From: Phycisphaerales bacterium
Lineage (GTDB): Bacteria; Planctomycetota; Phycisphaerae; Phycisphaerales; UBA1924
NCBI GenBank assembly: GCA_020850415.1
Contig: JADZER010000017.1
Coordinates: forward strand, 166,922-230,921
Length of the DNA: 64,000 nt
Reading direction: 5' to 3'
Position 1 is the first letter of the stretch, and each line of letters begins with the position of its first letter. Below are positions 40,852-49,565 of this stretch, piece by piece. The translations under genes were made by a program, and so were the position numbers. The notes under the pieces were generated by a model that was given only the letters and a program-made list of their open reading frames with translations, ran no database searches and had not been told where the DNA came from.

Positions 40852-43170
40852 ATGCGCAAACTACCCATTTTGACCGCTGCTCTCGCTGCCCTCGCCGCCC
40901 TCGCCCCACCCGCCCCCGCCGCCACCCACGACGACAACATCGAGTGGGACGGCGTCAGCCATATTGAGTGGCAGGACCGCCGGCCCCTCTGCCCCGTCGG
41001 CGGCGAGGCGTTCCAGGTCCGCTTCCAGGCCTACGCCGGCGACCTCACCGGCGCCCGGTTGCTCGTCGACGGCGCCAACTGGGTTGACGCCGCGGTCGTG
41101 GAGAGCCGCGGGCCCTACGAGACCTGGGGGGCGTCGATCCCCGAAACTCAGACCACCACCCGTAGCTACATCATCGAGCTCACCGACGGGACCGACACCG
41201 ACTACCTCTCCCGCGCCGGCCTCACCGACGACGCGCCCGCCGGGCAGGACTTCGCGGTCAACTACCAGACGCTGGAGCACGCCCCCGTCGGCGCCACCCC
41301 CGTCACCGGAGGCGTGGTCTTCAAGGTCTGGTCGCCCAACCGCGCCACCTGCGCCGTCCGCGGCCAGTTCAACAACTGGGGCTCCACCCCCATGACCAAG
41401 GTCGGCGAGCACTTCATCGCCCTCGTCCCCGGCGCCCAGCCCACCCAGCAGTACAAGTACTACTTCCAGAACAGCCACTGGAACACCGACCCCCGCGCCC
41501 GGCGCCTCAACGCCTCCGACAACAACAACGCCTACATCATCGACCCGTTCGCCTACCAGTGGCAGAGCGCCCCCTTCAGCCCCCCGCCCCAGGAAGACCT
41601 CGTCATCTACCAGCTCCATGTCGGCAGCTTCGCGGGGCGCAACGACCCCTTCGGCGCCACGGGCAACCCCTCCACCTACCGCGATGTCGGCGACCGCGCC
41701 GACCACCTCGCGGAGCTCGGCGTCAACTGCGTCATGATCAACCCCATCAACGAGTTCCCCGGCGACTTCTCCGGCGGGTACAACCCGCTCAGCATGTACG
41801 CCGCGGAGTGGAGGCTCGGCACGCCCGACGACCTCAAGTACATGGTCGACCAGCTCCACCTCCGCGGCATCGCCGTGCTGCTGGACATCGTCTGGAACCA
41901 CTTCAGCCCGACCGACAACTTTCTCTGGAACTACGACGGGACACAGCTCTACTTCGACACGCCGGTGGTGGACACGCCGTGGGGCCCGCAGGCCGACTTC
42001 GACAAGGAGGGCGTGCGGAGCTACTTCCTCGACAGCGTGGTGCTGATGCTCGAGGAGTACCGCTTCGACGGCTTCCGCGCCGACGGCACCGACTTCATGA
42101 ACATCGGCGCCAACGAGGCCAGCGGCTGGAGCCTGATGCAGGCCCTCAACGACCTGGTGGACCGGCGGTATGTGGACAAGACCGTCATCGCCGAGCAGCT
42201 CCCCGACGACCCCTGGGTCACCCGCCCCACCAGCCTCGGCGGCGCCGGCTTCGACGCCCAGTACTTCGACGGCTATACAGATAGCCTGCGCGAGGAGATC
42301 TTCGACGCCGCCTTCGGCGACCCCGAGATGATCAAGCTCCGGAACGCCGTCAACGGCGGGGGCCAGTACCTCTCCGGCAGGCAGGTCCTGAACTACTTCG
42401 AGCTGCACGACGAGTGCTGGTCCAGCTCCGGCGGCCAGCGCGCCGTCAAGACCATCGACACCACCGCCCCCCACGACGACCAGTGGGCCATGGGGCGCAC
42501 CAAGCTCGCCCAGGCCTTCACCGCGCTGGCCCCCGGCATCCCCGCCGTCCTCATGGGCACCGAGTGGCTCGAGGACGCCGGCTTCGAGCAGGAGAAGATC
42601 GACTGGGCCCACAAGACCGCCTACGCCCCCGTCTTCGCCTTCTACCGCGACCTCTACACCCTCCGCGTCGGCAACACCGCCCTCCGCGCCAACTCGCCCC
42701 ACGCGGTCTTCCACCTCAACGAGCCCGGCAATGTGATCGCCTTCCAGCGCTACAACCTCGACGGCCTGGTCTATGTCGTCGCCGCGAACTTCTCCAACAC
42801 CGACTACCCCGCCTACCGCCTCGGCCTCCCCCAGCCCGGGCGCTGGGGCGAGGTGCTCAACAGCCAGTCCGCGGCGTACGCCGGCTCCGGGCTCGACAAC
42901 CCCGACGCGGTCCAGAGCGAGCCGGTGGCCTACGACGGCTTCGCCCAGTCCGCCGAGATCCGCCTCGCCAAGATGGCCGTGAGTGTGCTCCGGTGGAACC
43001 CGCCCTGCGACGCCGACTTCAACGCCGACGGGCTTGTGAACACCCAGGATGTCCTGGCCTTCCTGAACGCCTGGAGCGCCGGCGACGACGAGGCCGACAT
43101 GAACGACGACGGCCTGGTCAACACCCAGGATGTCCTGCTGTTCCTCAACCGCTGGGCCGCGGGGTGCTGA
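40852..43170 (+). CDS. Secreted GH13 alpha-amylase/branching-enzyme-like protein with GC-type dockerin module
   Basis: A 772-residue protein; GAGG 5 nt before the ATG. Signal peptide (PILTAALAALAALAPPAPAA). An E-set/CBM48-like N-terminal region (GVVFKVWSPNRATCAVRGQF NNWG) precedes a GH13 barrel: region I DIVWNHF (Asp345), region II GFRADGTDF (nucleophile Asp411), region III IAEQ (acid Glu448), region IV ELHDE (Asp520). The layout resembles glycogen branching enzyme but the protein is exported. Two dockerin loops close the chain, which ends AAGC. It probably acts on external alpha-glucans as a hydrolase or transglycosylase. Confidence 0.9.
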   Translation: MRKLPILTAALAALAALAPPAPAATHDDNIEWDGVSHIEWQDRRPLCPVGGEAFQVRFQAYAGDLTGARLLVDGANWVDAAVVESRGPYETWGASIPETQTTTRSYIIELTDGTDTDYLSRAGLTDDAPAGQDFAVNYQTLEHAPVGATPVTGGVVFKVWSPNRATCAVRGQFNNWGSTPMTKVGEHFIALVPGAQPTQQYKYYFQNSHWNTDPRARRLNASDNNNAYIIDPFAYQWQSAPFSPPPQEDLVIYQLHVGSFAGRNDPFGATGNPSTYRDVGDRADHLAELGVNCVMINPINEFPGDFSGGYNPLSMYAAEWRLGTPDDLKYMVDQLHLRGIAVLLDIVWNHFSPTDNFLWNYDGTQLYFDTPVVDTPWGPQADFDKEGVRSYFLDSVVLMLEEYRFDGFRADGTDFMNIGANEASGWSLMQALNDLVDRRYVDKTVIAEQLPDDPWVTRPTSLGGAGFDAQYFDGYTDSLREEIFDAAFGDPEMIKLRNAVNGGGQYLSGRQVLNYFELHDECWSSSGGQRAVKTIDTTAPHDDQWAMGRTKLAQAFTALAPGIPAVLMGTEWLEDAGFEQEKIDWAHKTAYAPVFAFYRDLYTLRVGNTALRANSPHAVFHLNEPGNVIAFQRYNLDGLVYVVAANFSNTDYPAYRLGLPQPGRWGEVLNSQSAAYAGSGLDNPDAVQSEPVAYDGFAQSAEIRLAKMAVSVLRWNPPCDADFNADGLVNTQDVLAFLNAWSAGDDEADMNDDGLVNTQDVLLFLNRWAAGC

Positions 43171-43545
43171 AGGGGCTTGGCCCCGACGAGCCCCGAGCGC
43201 GAGCTGGCCGCCTTCTTGGGGCGTCGCCGGCACCTCCAGAGCTCCCGACCCGCGTACCGAGCGCTCCCGCCCAGAGGCTCGCCTCGGGCGCTGGACTTCC
43301 GTCCAGCCGATAACATGCCGAAATCCAAACATACTGCAAACAAACGAACCGGGTTGTCCGCCGCAACCAGGGCATGTGGATTGCGTATAGATTCCCGCCA
43401 GCATTCGCTCGGCTTTCGTCGTGTGGTTTCGTGACGGCTTCGTGTAGAATCGCGTCCGTCGACGGTTGGGTGGCCACCGGCGAGAAGGGTTGTACACGCA
43501 CGCGCAGCGCCGGCGGCGATGCCCCGGCCAAGTCTGGAGAGCACT
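43171..43545. other. Intergenic region, promoter-like in its right part
   Basis: No gene seen. Base composition falls sharply from about 43305, unusual here, and TAGAAT at 43445-43450 could be a -10 element for the prepilin gene. A GGAG ribosome site lies before 43546. Confidence 0.35.
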
Positions 43546-44433
43546 ATGCAAGGGAAATCGTCCCCTCAACGCGGGTTCACGCTCATCGAGCTGTTGGTGG
43601 TGATCGCGATCATCGCGCTGCTCATCGGCATCCTGCTTCCGGCGCTGGGCAAGGCCCGCATGAGCGCCTGGAAGGCGATCTCGATGAACAACCTCAACCA
43701 GACGATGAAGGGCACGGAGATGTACAAGGCCGACAAGGACGGCCGCGTGCCCTATCCCGAGTGCAACCGGCAGAACGGCGGCGTCCGTGCTATCTGCACC
43801 TGGACCTACGGCGGCAAGGACACCTCCGAGAACTGGGTCGGCTCCAACGCCCCCTTCGATATCGCCGCCTCCGCCCGCCCCCTCAACGCCTATCTCTACC
43901 CCGACATCGTCTTCACGCCCCCCAAGGACGGCACCTTCGACTGGGACGGCAGCGACGGCACCTTCAAGATGGGCAAGCCCCAGGAGCCCCGCCAGCGGGT
44001 CGAGACCGAGGCCTTCAAGAGCCCCGGCGACAAGACCAGCTACCAGAACGACTGGCCCAAGGCCGACTACACCCTCAGCAGCTACGACGATGTGGGCACC
44101 AGCTACCACACCAACCTCCGCTGGTTCGAGGTGCTCGAGCCGCAGTACGGCTTCAGCCAGGCCTTCGACCGCGGCATCCGGCGCATCGAGCTCGCCGCCG
44201 ACTTCAACACCTCCACCTTTGTCTTCATCCACGATCAGATCGCCGACATCTCCACCAACCCCGACGCCAAGGGAATCTGGCCCAACGGCATCCCCGGCGA
44301 GTACGGCGAGGACAACAAGTCCTGCATGGCCTTCTTCGACGGCCATGTCGAGTACCTCGGCATCACCCTCTGGGAGCCCAACACCAAGGACTACCAGCTC
44401 CACATCACCATGCCCGGCGACGACAAGCCCTGA
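43546..44433 (+). CDS. Type II secretion/pilin-like prepilin A
   Basis: A 295-residue protein; GGAG upstream of the ATG at 43546. The type III signal is [18 protein letters not shown] followed by the hydrophobic continuation to LGKARMSAW, with Gly-Phe cleavage and Glu+5. The mature part is beta-rich ([40 protein letters not shown]) and ends with a [12 protein letters not shown] block like the planctomycete H-x9-DG prepilins. Probably a pseudopilin of a secretion or surface appendage system. It shares its cassette layout and sequence with 44927-45817. Confidence 0.88.
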   Translation: MQGKSSPQRGFTLIELLVVIAIIALLIGILLPALGKARMSAWKAISMNNLNQTMKGTEMYKADKDGRVPYPECNRQNGGVRAICTWTYGGKDTSENWVGSNAPFDIAASARPLNAYLYPDIVFTPPKDGTFDWDGSDGTFKMGKPQEPRQRVETEAFKSPGDKTSYQNDWPKADYTLSSYDDVGTSYHTNLRWFEVLEPQYGFSQAFDRGIRRIELAADFNTSTFVFIHDQIADISTNPDAKGIWPNGIPGEYGEDNKSCMAFFDGHVEYLGITLWEPNTKDYQLHITMPGDDKP

Positions 44434-44439
44434 CCCGGC

Positions 44440-44445
44440 TAGGAT
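44440..44445 (+). promoter_or_regulatory. -10 box (TAGGAT) for a leaderless transcript of small membrane protein A
   Basis: TAGGAT, 6 nt (ccgtcc), ATG at 44452. The AGGA could alternatively act as a weak ribosome site. Confidence 0.4.
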
Positions 44446-44451
44446 CCGTCC

Positions 44452-44634
44452 ATGGAAAAGGACAAGCTCATCAAGGTCATCGTCGCGGCCGTGATCGGTC
44501 TGGCAGCGGTCGTCATCCTCGCCATGCAGTTCCTCGGCGGCGGCCCCCCCAAGCCGAGCAAGGAAGCCCTGGACGCCCCGCCCACGCCACCCTCCGAGCG
44601 AGGCGGCGGCGCGCGGACCGCACCCGGCGGCTGA
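44452..44634 (+). CDS. Small single-pass membrane protein A, partner of prepilin A
   Basis: A 60-residue protein: short charged N-terminus (MEKDKLIK), one transmembrane helix (VIVAAVIGLAAVVILAMQFL), then a proline-rich tail. Its paralogue at 45846 follows prepilin B in the same way, so the pair is a conserved two-gene unit. Starts 18 bp after prepilin A. Function unknown; perhaps a pilus-assembly membrane partner. Confidence 0.8.
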   Translation: MEKDKLIKVIVAAVIGLAAVVILAMQFLGGGPPKPSKEALDAPPTPPSERGGGARTAPGG

Positions 44635-44671
44635 GTACCTCTAACCGTCCAGAATCATCCACCTACCCCGA

Positions 44672-44704
44672 GGCCGCACGCCAACGCGTGCGGCCTTTCT
44701 TTAT
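44672..44704 (+). terminator. Intrinsic terminator after cassette A
   Basis: GGCCGCACGC-caac-GCGTGCGGCC followed by TTTCTTTAT; a classical terminator. Confidence 0.9.
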
Positions 44705-44926
44705 GTATGAACAATAGGATTTTGTTTGGGTTGGCGCGGCACGCTGATTGACCATCGCCGCCAGGCAACTCCGGAGAATTACATCCGTATACTCATGGTG
44801 TTCCACGCGGGCTCGCACCGACGGGCTCCCGCCGCCGCGCCCGCGCAATCAGCGCTGCCGAATCCGGTGGTGCAGTCGCGTCGCTCTCGCGCATTGGCCG
44901 GGCTCCCGGCCAGATCGGAGAACACT

Positions 44927-45817
44927 ATGAAGCCGCGGAATCACTCTCGGACAGCGTTCACACTCATCGAACTGCTGGTGGTCATCGCGATCATCGCGTT
45001 GCTCATCGGCATCCTGCTTCCGGCGCTGGGCAAGGCCCGCATGAGCGCCTGGAAGGCGATCTCGATGAACAACCTCAGCCAGATCATGAAGGGCGTGGAG
45101 ATGTACAAGGCCGACAAGAAGGACAAGGTCCCCTATCCCGCGCCCAACCGCAACACCGCCGGACAGCTCCTCGGCGGCGTCTGCACCTGGACCTACGGCG
45201 GCAAGGACACCTCGGAGAACTGGAAGACCCACTTCGCCTGGGCCGATCTCTCCGCTTCGGCCCGCCCGATGAACGCCTACCTCTACCCCGACATCGTCCT
45301 GCCCCTCCCCAAGGACGGCACCTACGACTGGGACGGACGCGATGTCAGCTACAAGATGGGCAAGCCCCTCGACCCGCGCCAGCAGGTTGAGCTTGAGGCG
45401 TACAAGAGCCCCGGCGACAAGATCAGCTACCAGACCGACTGGCCCAAGGCCAACTACGAGCTGAGCAGCTACGACGATGTCGGCGTCAGCTACCACACCA
45501 ACCTCCGCTGGTTCTTCGCTCTGCGCGACGGCGGCATGGAGTTCACCGAGGCGTTCGACAAGGGCATCCGCCGCCTCGAGCTCGCCGCGGACTTCAACAC
45601 ATCGACCTTCGTCTACATCCACGACCAGACCGCCGACATCGCGACCGAGCCCGATGCCCTGGGCGTCTGGCCCGAGGGCGTGCTGGGCGAGTACGGGGAG
45701 ATGAACAAGTCGTGCCTCGCCTTCTACGACGGCCATGTCGAGTACCTCCAGGTCACGCTCGGCGCTGCCAACACCAAGGACTACCAGCTCCACATGGTCA
45801 TGCCCGGCGACAAGTAA
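44927..45817 (+). CDS. Type II secretion/pilin-like prepilin B
   Basis: A 296-residue paralogue of prepilin A; GGAG upstream of the ATG. Cleavage region [18 protein letters not shown] has Ala rather than Gly at -1. The protein aligns with prepilin A along its whole length ([62 protein letters not shown]). About 78 bp covering [25 protein letters not shown] are identical at DNA level between the two, far more than elsewhere, suggesting recent duplication or gene conversion. Confidence 0.88.
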   Translation: MKPRNHSRTAFTLIELLVVIAIIALLIGILLPALGKARMSAWKAISMNNLSQIMKGVEMYKADKKDKVPYPAPNRNTAGQLLGGVCTWTYGGKDTSENWKTHFAWADLSASARPMNAYLYPDIVLPLPKDGTYDWDGRDVSYKMGKPLDPRQQVELEAYKSPGDKISYQTDWPKANYELSSYDDVGVSYHTNLRWFFALRDGGMEFTEAFDKGIRRLELAADFNTSTFVYIHDQTADIATEPDALGVWPEGVLGEYGEMNKSCLAFYDGHVEYLQVTLGAANTKDYQLHMVMPGDK

Positions 45818-45845
45818 GCCCGCCCGCGAAAGGACTGTGCAAGGC

Positions 45846-46025
45846 ATGGAACGCGATAAACAGATCAAGCTCGCCGTCGCCGGGGTCATCGGCCTCGCCG
45901 CGGTGGTCATCCTCGCGATGAACTTCCTCGGCGGCGGCAAGAAGCCCAAGGCCGTCGAGCCCGACGAGCCCGCCGCGCAGCAGCTGTCGACGAGGGGCCA
46001 GTCCCCCAAGCCGGAAAGGGACTGA
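45846..46025 (+). CDS. Small single-pass membrane protein B, partner of prepilin B
   Basis: A 59-residue paralogue of the protein at 44452: MERDKQIKLAVAGVIGLAAV VILAMNFLGGG, then a polar tail (KKPKAVEPDEPAAQQLS). AAGG lies just upstream of the ATG, 28 bp after prepilin B. Confidence 0.8.
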   Translation: MERDKQIKLAVAGVIGLAAVVILAMNFLGGGKKPKAVEPDEPAAQQLSTRGQSPKPERD

Positions 46026-46056
46026 ACCCCCGCGCCGCCGCGCGCCCGATCAACGA

Positions 46057-46084
46057 CAAGGGCCGCCCCATCGGGCGGCCCTTG
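46057..46084. terminator. Bidirectional terminator hairpin after cassette B
   Basis: CAAGGGCCGCCC-catc-GGGCGGCCCTTG, a perfect 12-bp stem between convergent genes; weak U-tract. Confidence 0.7.
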
Positions 46085-46131
46085 TGCGTTGCGTTGCGGT
46101 CAGCGCGGTCGGCTCAGCGCCGGCCCGGTCG

Positions 46132-47595
46132 TCAGTCCTTCTTGCGGATCACCTTCGCCGGGCGTCCGACCTTGGTCGCCCCGTCGGTCTCCACGGCCTG
46201 CCCCTCCGCCGCCGCGGGCCGGGCCTTGGACTCCTCGCCCGACGGCTCGGCGGTCAGCGCGCTGTCGATGATGGCGCGGATCCGTGTGAACTGCTCGGTG
46301 TTGTCGGCGCTCGGGCGGCCCGACTTGTACAGCAGCTCGCCCTCCTTGCCGAGCACCACGATCGTGGGCGCCATCCGGACATTGAGGATCGCCGCGGCGT
46401 CGTCGGCCTTGGGCACCCGACGCCAGGTCTGCCCCTGCTCCTCCGCCGCGGGGCCCACCAGGGCCGGGTCGTTCTCCCGGATCGCCATCGTGATGACCTC
46501 GACGGGCTGCCCGGCGTAGTGCTCCGCCAGCGACTTCACATCCGGCGTGAATTTCTTCGACGGCGCCGACCAGGTGCCCCAGAAGTACAGCACCGAGACC
46601 CGCCCGCGCAGCGACCCCGGAGAGACCAGAGCCCCGTCGGCGTCGGCAACCTCCCACTCCGGCGCCCCGCCCCCGTTGGGATTGGTGCGCACCGGCGGCA
46701 CGCCGCCCGCCGCCCGGTCGAGCATCTCGCCCTCTTCACGGGGCTGGAACACCCCGGCGATGTTCGTCGTGTAGGTCTCCGGCGGCAGCATCTCGAACTC
46801 CGACGCGACCGCCGCCTCCGCACCCGCCGTCGGGTCCAGGAAGTCAACCCGCATCGCGCCCGAGAGCATCGGGTTCTCGGGCAGCACGATCTCGGCCCGG
46901 CGCGGCAGGTGCGTCGCGTGGTCGAACGACCACAGCACGGTGTCGGCGTTCAGCTTCGAGGTGATCTTCACCACATCGACCGCACGCCCGTCGATCTCCC
47001 CCGGCTCCCCCAGCTCGATCGCCGCCGCCGTCGCCAGCGCGGACACGAACCCGTCCGCCAGGGGCTCGGCCCGGTCCCACGGCGAGTTGCCGAGCTGGTG
47101 GGCCGACCCCGGCTTGTTCCCCCGCCTCAGCGGCTGCACATAGAAGGTCTTGGCCTCGTGGTCCAGCCACGACACCCGGTCCGGCTGCCAGAGCAGATCA
47201 AAGTCCACCTGCTCCTTCCCCTGCGAGACCGTCCCGTACCCCACATGGCGCACGGCCCACTGCCCGTCCCCGCCGAGCGCCTTCTGCACCCACCGGCCCT
47301 CGGTCGTCGGGAACATCCCGGCCATCGCGCTCTCGCTGTCGAGGTGCGTCTTGACCGTCGCCGCGAAGCCGTCCTTGATCGCCTCCGCCGCGCTCTGCAG
47401 GATCGCCACCGCGTCCGGAGAGCGGGGCCGGGCGTCCTGCGCGTCCGTTGCGGGCTGAGGCCGGCCGATCACCGGGGCGGTCGTCGGTCGGTCCCCGTGC
47501 TCGGCCTGGTCGCCGCCGAGGGACTCGGACTGGGCCCACACGAGCGGCGTACCGGCGAGAAGGGTCAAAGCCAGGGCGGTGGTCCAGCGGGTCAT
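46132..47595 (-). CDS. Secreted TlpA-like thioredoxin-fold protein lacking the active-site cysteines
   Basis: A 487-residue protein; GGAGGA 6 nt before the ATG. Signal peptide MTRWTTALALTLLAGTPLVWA. Residues about 60-280 are an uncharacterised domain resembling outer-membrane lipoprotein-sorting/DUF2092 shape (AVAILQSAAEAIKDGFAATV, FDLLWQPDRVSWLDHEAKTF). Residues about 315-450 are a TlpA/AhpC-type thioredoxin fold (SVLYFWGTWSAPSKKFTPDV). The CxxC is replaced by Ser343-Ala-Pro-Ser346, so it should not be a disulfide oxidoreductase. It follows trpC by 13 bp in the same operon. Confidence 0.85.
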   Translation of the reverse strand: MTRWTTALALTLLAGTPLVWAQSESLGGDQAEHGDRPTTAPVIGRPQPATDAQDARPRSPDAVAILQSAAEAIKDGFAATVKTHLDSESAMAGMFPTTEGRWVQKALGGDGQWAVRHVGYGTVSQGKEQVDFDLLWQPDRVSWLDHEAKTFYVQPLRRGNKPGSAHQLGNSPWDRAEPLADGFVSALATAAAIELGEPGEIDGRAVDVVKITSKLNADTVLWSFDHATHLPRRAEIVLPENPMLSGAMRVDFLDPTAGAEAAVASEFEMLPPETYTTNIAGVFQPREEGEMLDRAAGGVPPVRTNPNGGGAPEWEVADADGALVSPGSLRGRVSVLYFWGTWSAPSKKFTPDVKSLAEHYAGQPVEVITMAIRENDPALVGPAAEEQGQTWRRVPKADDAAAILNVRMAPTIVVLGKEGELLYKSGRPSADNTEQFTRIRAIIDSALTAEPSGEESKARPAAAEGQAVETDGATKVGRPAKVIRKKD

Positions 47596-47608
47596 CGTCT
47601 TCCTCCGT

Positions 47609-48442
47609 TTAGGGCGTGCCGTCTTCGACGGGCTTTCTGCCCAGAAGTTCCGCCAGGGCCTTCCCCGGCGAGGGTTGTCTCATCAAGTGCTCACCGACGA
47701 GCACGATCCGAACGGCTTCCGAACTCAGCCGGGAAAGGTCCTCGGGTGTCTTGATACCCGACTCGCTCACCAACACCCGGCGGTCGTCCACAAGGTCGAC
47801 CAGCCGAAGCGTATGGCCCAGATCCACCCTCATGGTGGACAGGTCCCGGTTGTTGATACCGAGAAGGCAGTAGGCGGGGTGCGGGAAACCCACATGCGGC
47901 CTGACCCGCAGCAGGTTCTCCATGTCGTGCACCTCCAGAAGCACCGTCAGCTGAAGCTGCTGAGCCAGGATCAGCATGTCCACAATCTGGCTTTCGGTCA
48001 GGCACTCCGCGATCAGCAGCACCGCGTCCGCCCCGTGGGCCCGGCTCTCCCAGAGCTGGTACGGGTCGATCAGAAAGTCCTTCCGGAGCACCGGCAAGGG
48101 CGCCGCCGCCTTCACCCGGTGCAGGTACGAGAGCCGCCCCCCAAAGAACTTCTCGTCGGTGAGGCACGAAATGGCCGATGCGCCGTTGCGGAAGTAGGCT
48201 TGCGCGATGCGTTCCGGCTGGAAACCATCCCCGTCATACTCGGGCCGGATCAGCCCTGCGCTCGGGCTGCGCCGCTTGATCTCCGCGATCACCGCCGTCT
48301 GGCGCCCAGAACGGGTCACCGCCCGGAAGAAGTTCCGGGGGGGTTCCTCCTGGGCCACCATCGCCTCCAGCTCACCCAGCGAGACCCGTGCCTTGGCCGC
48401 CTCAACCTCTTCCCGTTTGTGGGCCACGATCTCCCGAAGCAC
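47609..48442 (-). CDS. trpC: Indole-3-glycerol phosphate synthase
   Basis: A 277-residue protein from the GTG at 48442 (VLREIVAHKREEVEAAK); the frame stays open upstream but without homology. (beta/alpha)8 motifs: AVIAEIKRRSPSAGLIRPEY (catalytic Lys and Glu), ISCLTDEKFFGGRLSYL, LPVLRKDFLIDPYQLWESRA, DAVLLIAE, GINNRDLSTMRVDL, VLVSESGIKTPEDL, VRIVLVGEHLM. It makes indole-3-glycerol phosphate in tryptophan synthesis. The 5' end probably overlaps the divergent CPBP gene. Other trp genes except trpS are not in the window. Confidence 0.95.
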   Translation of the reverse strand: MLREIVAHKREEVEAAKARVSLGELEAMVAQEEPPRNFFRAVTRSGRQTAVIAEIKRRSPSAGLIRPEYDGDGFQPERIAQAYFRNGASAISCLTDEKFFGGRLSYLHRVKAAAPLPVLRKDFLIDPYQLWESRAHGADAVLLIAECLTESQIVDMLILAQQLQLTVLLEVHDMENLLRVRPHVGFPHPAYCLLGINNRDLSTMRVDLGHTLRLVDLVDDRRVLVSESGIKTPEDLSRLSSEAVRIVLVGEHLMRQPSPGKALAELLGRKPVEDGTP

Positions 48443-49496
48443 CGCCGGCGGCTCGGCCGGCGCACGCCCGGGCTCGGGCAGCGGGTCCGGACCGGGATGG
48501 GGCGGCTGGCTGCTCACGGGGCTGATTGTTCTCGCCGGGCTGGCCGGAGTCGCGTCCGGCGCCCGGCAAGCTTCGGGTGGGTCCGGACAGGGATCGGGAT
48601 TCGGCGACCTCGAGTCCATGCGATTGTCCGAGGTCGGCGAGACTCTGTCCGACTGGAAGCGGCTGCTGCTCATCCTCGGCTCGGTCATGGTCCTGGTCCT
48701 CCTTTGGGGCGGCGACGCCATCCGGCCTATGTCCCTGCAGCGGGCCGGGTTACGCAATGTCAAGACCCTCCCGGCCCCCGTCTGGTTCATGTCCGCCTTC
48801 ATTGTCGTGCTCACCCCGGGCCTCCTCTACACCTCCCTCAAGGGCATGGACTGGGTGACCGGCGGCGGGGGGGACACCCTCCGCGCCCTCGCCGCCCCCC
48901 AGGGGATCGCCTATCTCGCCGGCATCGCGGTGGCCCTCGGCCTGGCGTACATGGCCGGCAAGGCCGCCCCCCAGTCCGGCTGCAAGCTCGACTGGATCGA
49001 TGTCCCCGTGGGCGTCGGGCTGCTCTTGCTTGTCGCCCCCCTGGTCCTCATGGCCGGGGACCTCTCCATGCTGATCCACAAGAGCCTGGCCCACGGCGAG
49101 CCCACCCAGGCCATCGCCCACCCCCTGCTCCAGCAGATGGTCGACAACCGCTCCGACCCCTGGCTGTGGGTGCTCATCGCCACCGTCATCGTCGGCGCCT
49201 CCATCGTCGAGGAGGTCGTGTACCGCGTCTTCGTCCAGAGCGGCTTCCTCCGGCTCACCAACCACGCCTGGGTCTCCGTCATCATCACCGCCGCCATCTT
49301 CGGCACCATGCACGCCGTCGGCACCGCCGACACCAAGAGCCCCTGGTACGCCGCGGTGACGGTGGGGGTGCTCGGCCTGTGCTGCGGCGGGGCGTTCGAG
49401 CGGACCAAGCGGCTGGGGGTGCCGATCGCCATGCACGCGGCGTTCAACGCGGCGAATGTGGCGATGGCGATGTGGGTCACCTCTCCCAGCTCCTGA
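48417..49496 (+). CDS. CPBP-family intramembrane metalloprotease
   Basis: About 359 residues if it starts at the TTG at 48417; the start is uncertain because the first in-frame ATG (48618) would remove a likely first membrane helix (GWGGWLLTGLIVLAGLAGVA). Multiple hydrophobic segments. Abi/CPBP motifs: EEVVYR (Glu265-Glu266 to Arg270), then WVSVIITAAIFGTMHAVG with the second-motif His, and GVPIAMHAAFNAANVAMAM with the third. Family members cleave prenylated or membrane substrates or confer bacteriocin immunity. The 5' end overlaps trpC head to head. Confidence 0.83.
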   Translation: MWATISRSTAGGSAGARPGSGSGSGPGWGGWLLTGLIVLAGLAGVASGARQASGGSGQGSGFGDLESMRLSEVGETLSDWKRLLLILGSVMVLVLLWGGDAIRPMSLQRAGLRNVKTLPAPVWFMSAFIVVLTPGLLYTSLKGMDWVTGGGGDTLRALAAPQGIAYLAGIAVALGLAYMAGKAAPQSGCKLDWIDVPVGVGLLLLVAPLVLMAGDLSMLIHKSLAHGEPTQAIAHPLLQQMVDNRSDPWLWVLIATVIVGASIVEEVVYRVFVQSGFLRLTNHAWVSVIITAAIFGTMHAVGTADTKSPWYAAVTVGVLGLCCGGAFERTKRLGVPIAMHAAFNAANVAMAMWVTSPSS

Positions 49497-49565
49497 CCCC
49501 GCCGGGATCCGGCCCGCAACGACTGATCGCTCAACCCGACCGGGGGGCCGCCCGATAAGCACCCC

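Noticed and set aside
40861..44403. A 1180-residue open frame on the minus strand opposite the GH13 gene and prepilin A
   Set aside because: It is antisense to two well-supported genes, has Val/Gly/Glu-rich composition without domains, and arises from the codon bias of the plus-strand genes in GC-rich DNA.
44799..44812. A third parS-like site (TGTTCCACGCGG)
   Set aside because: Only the left half matches; the right arm is absent.
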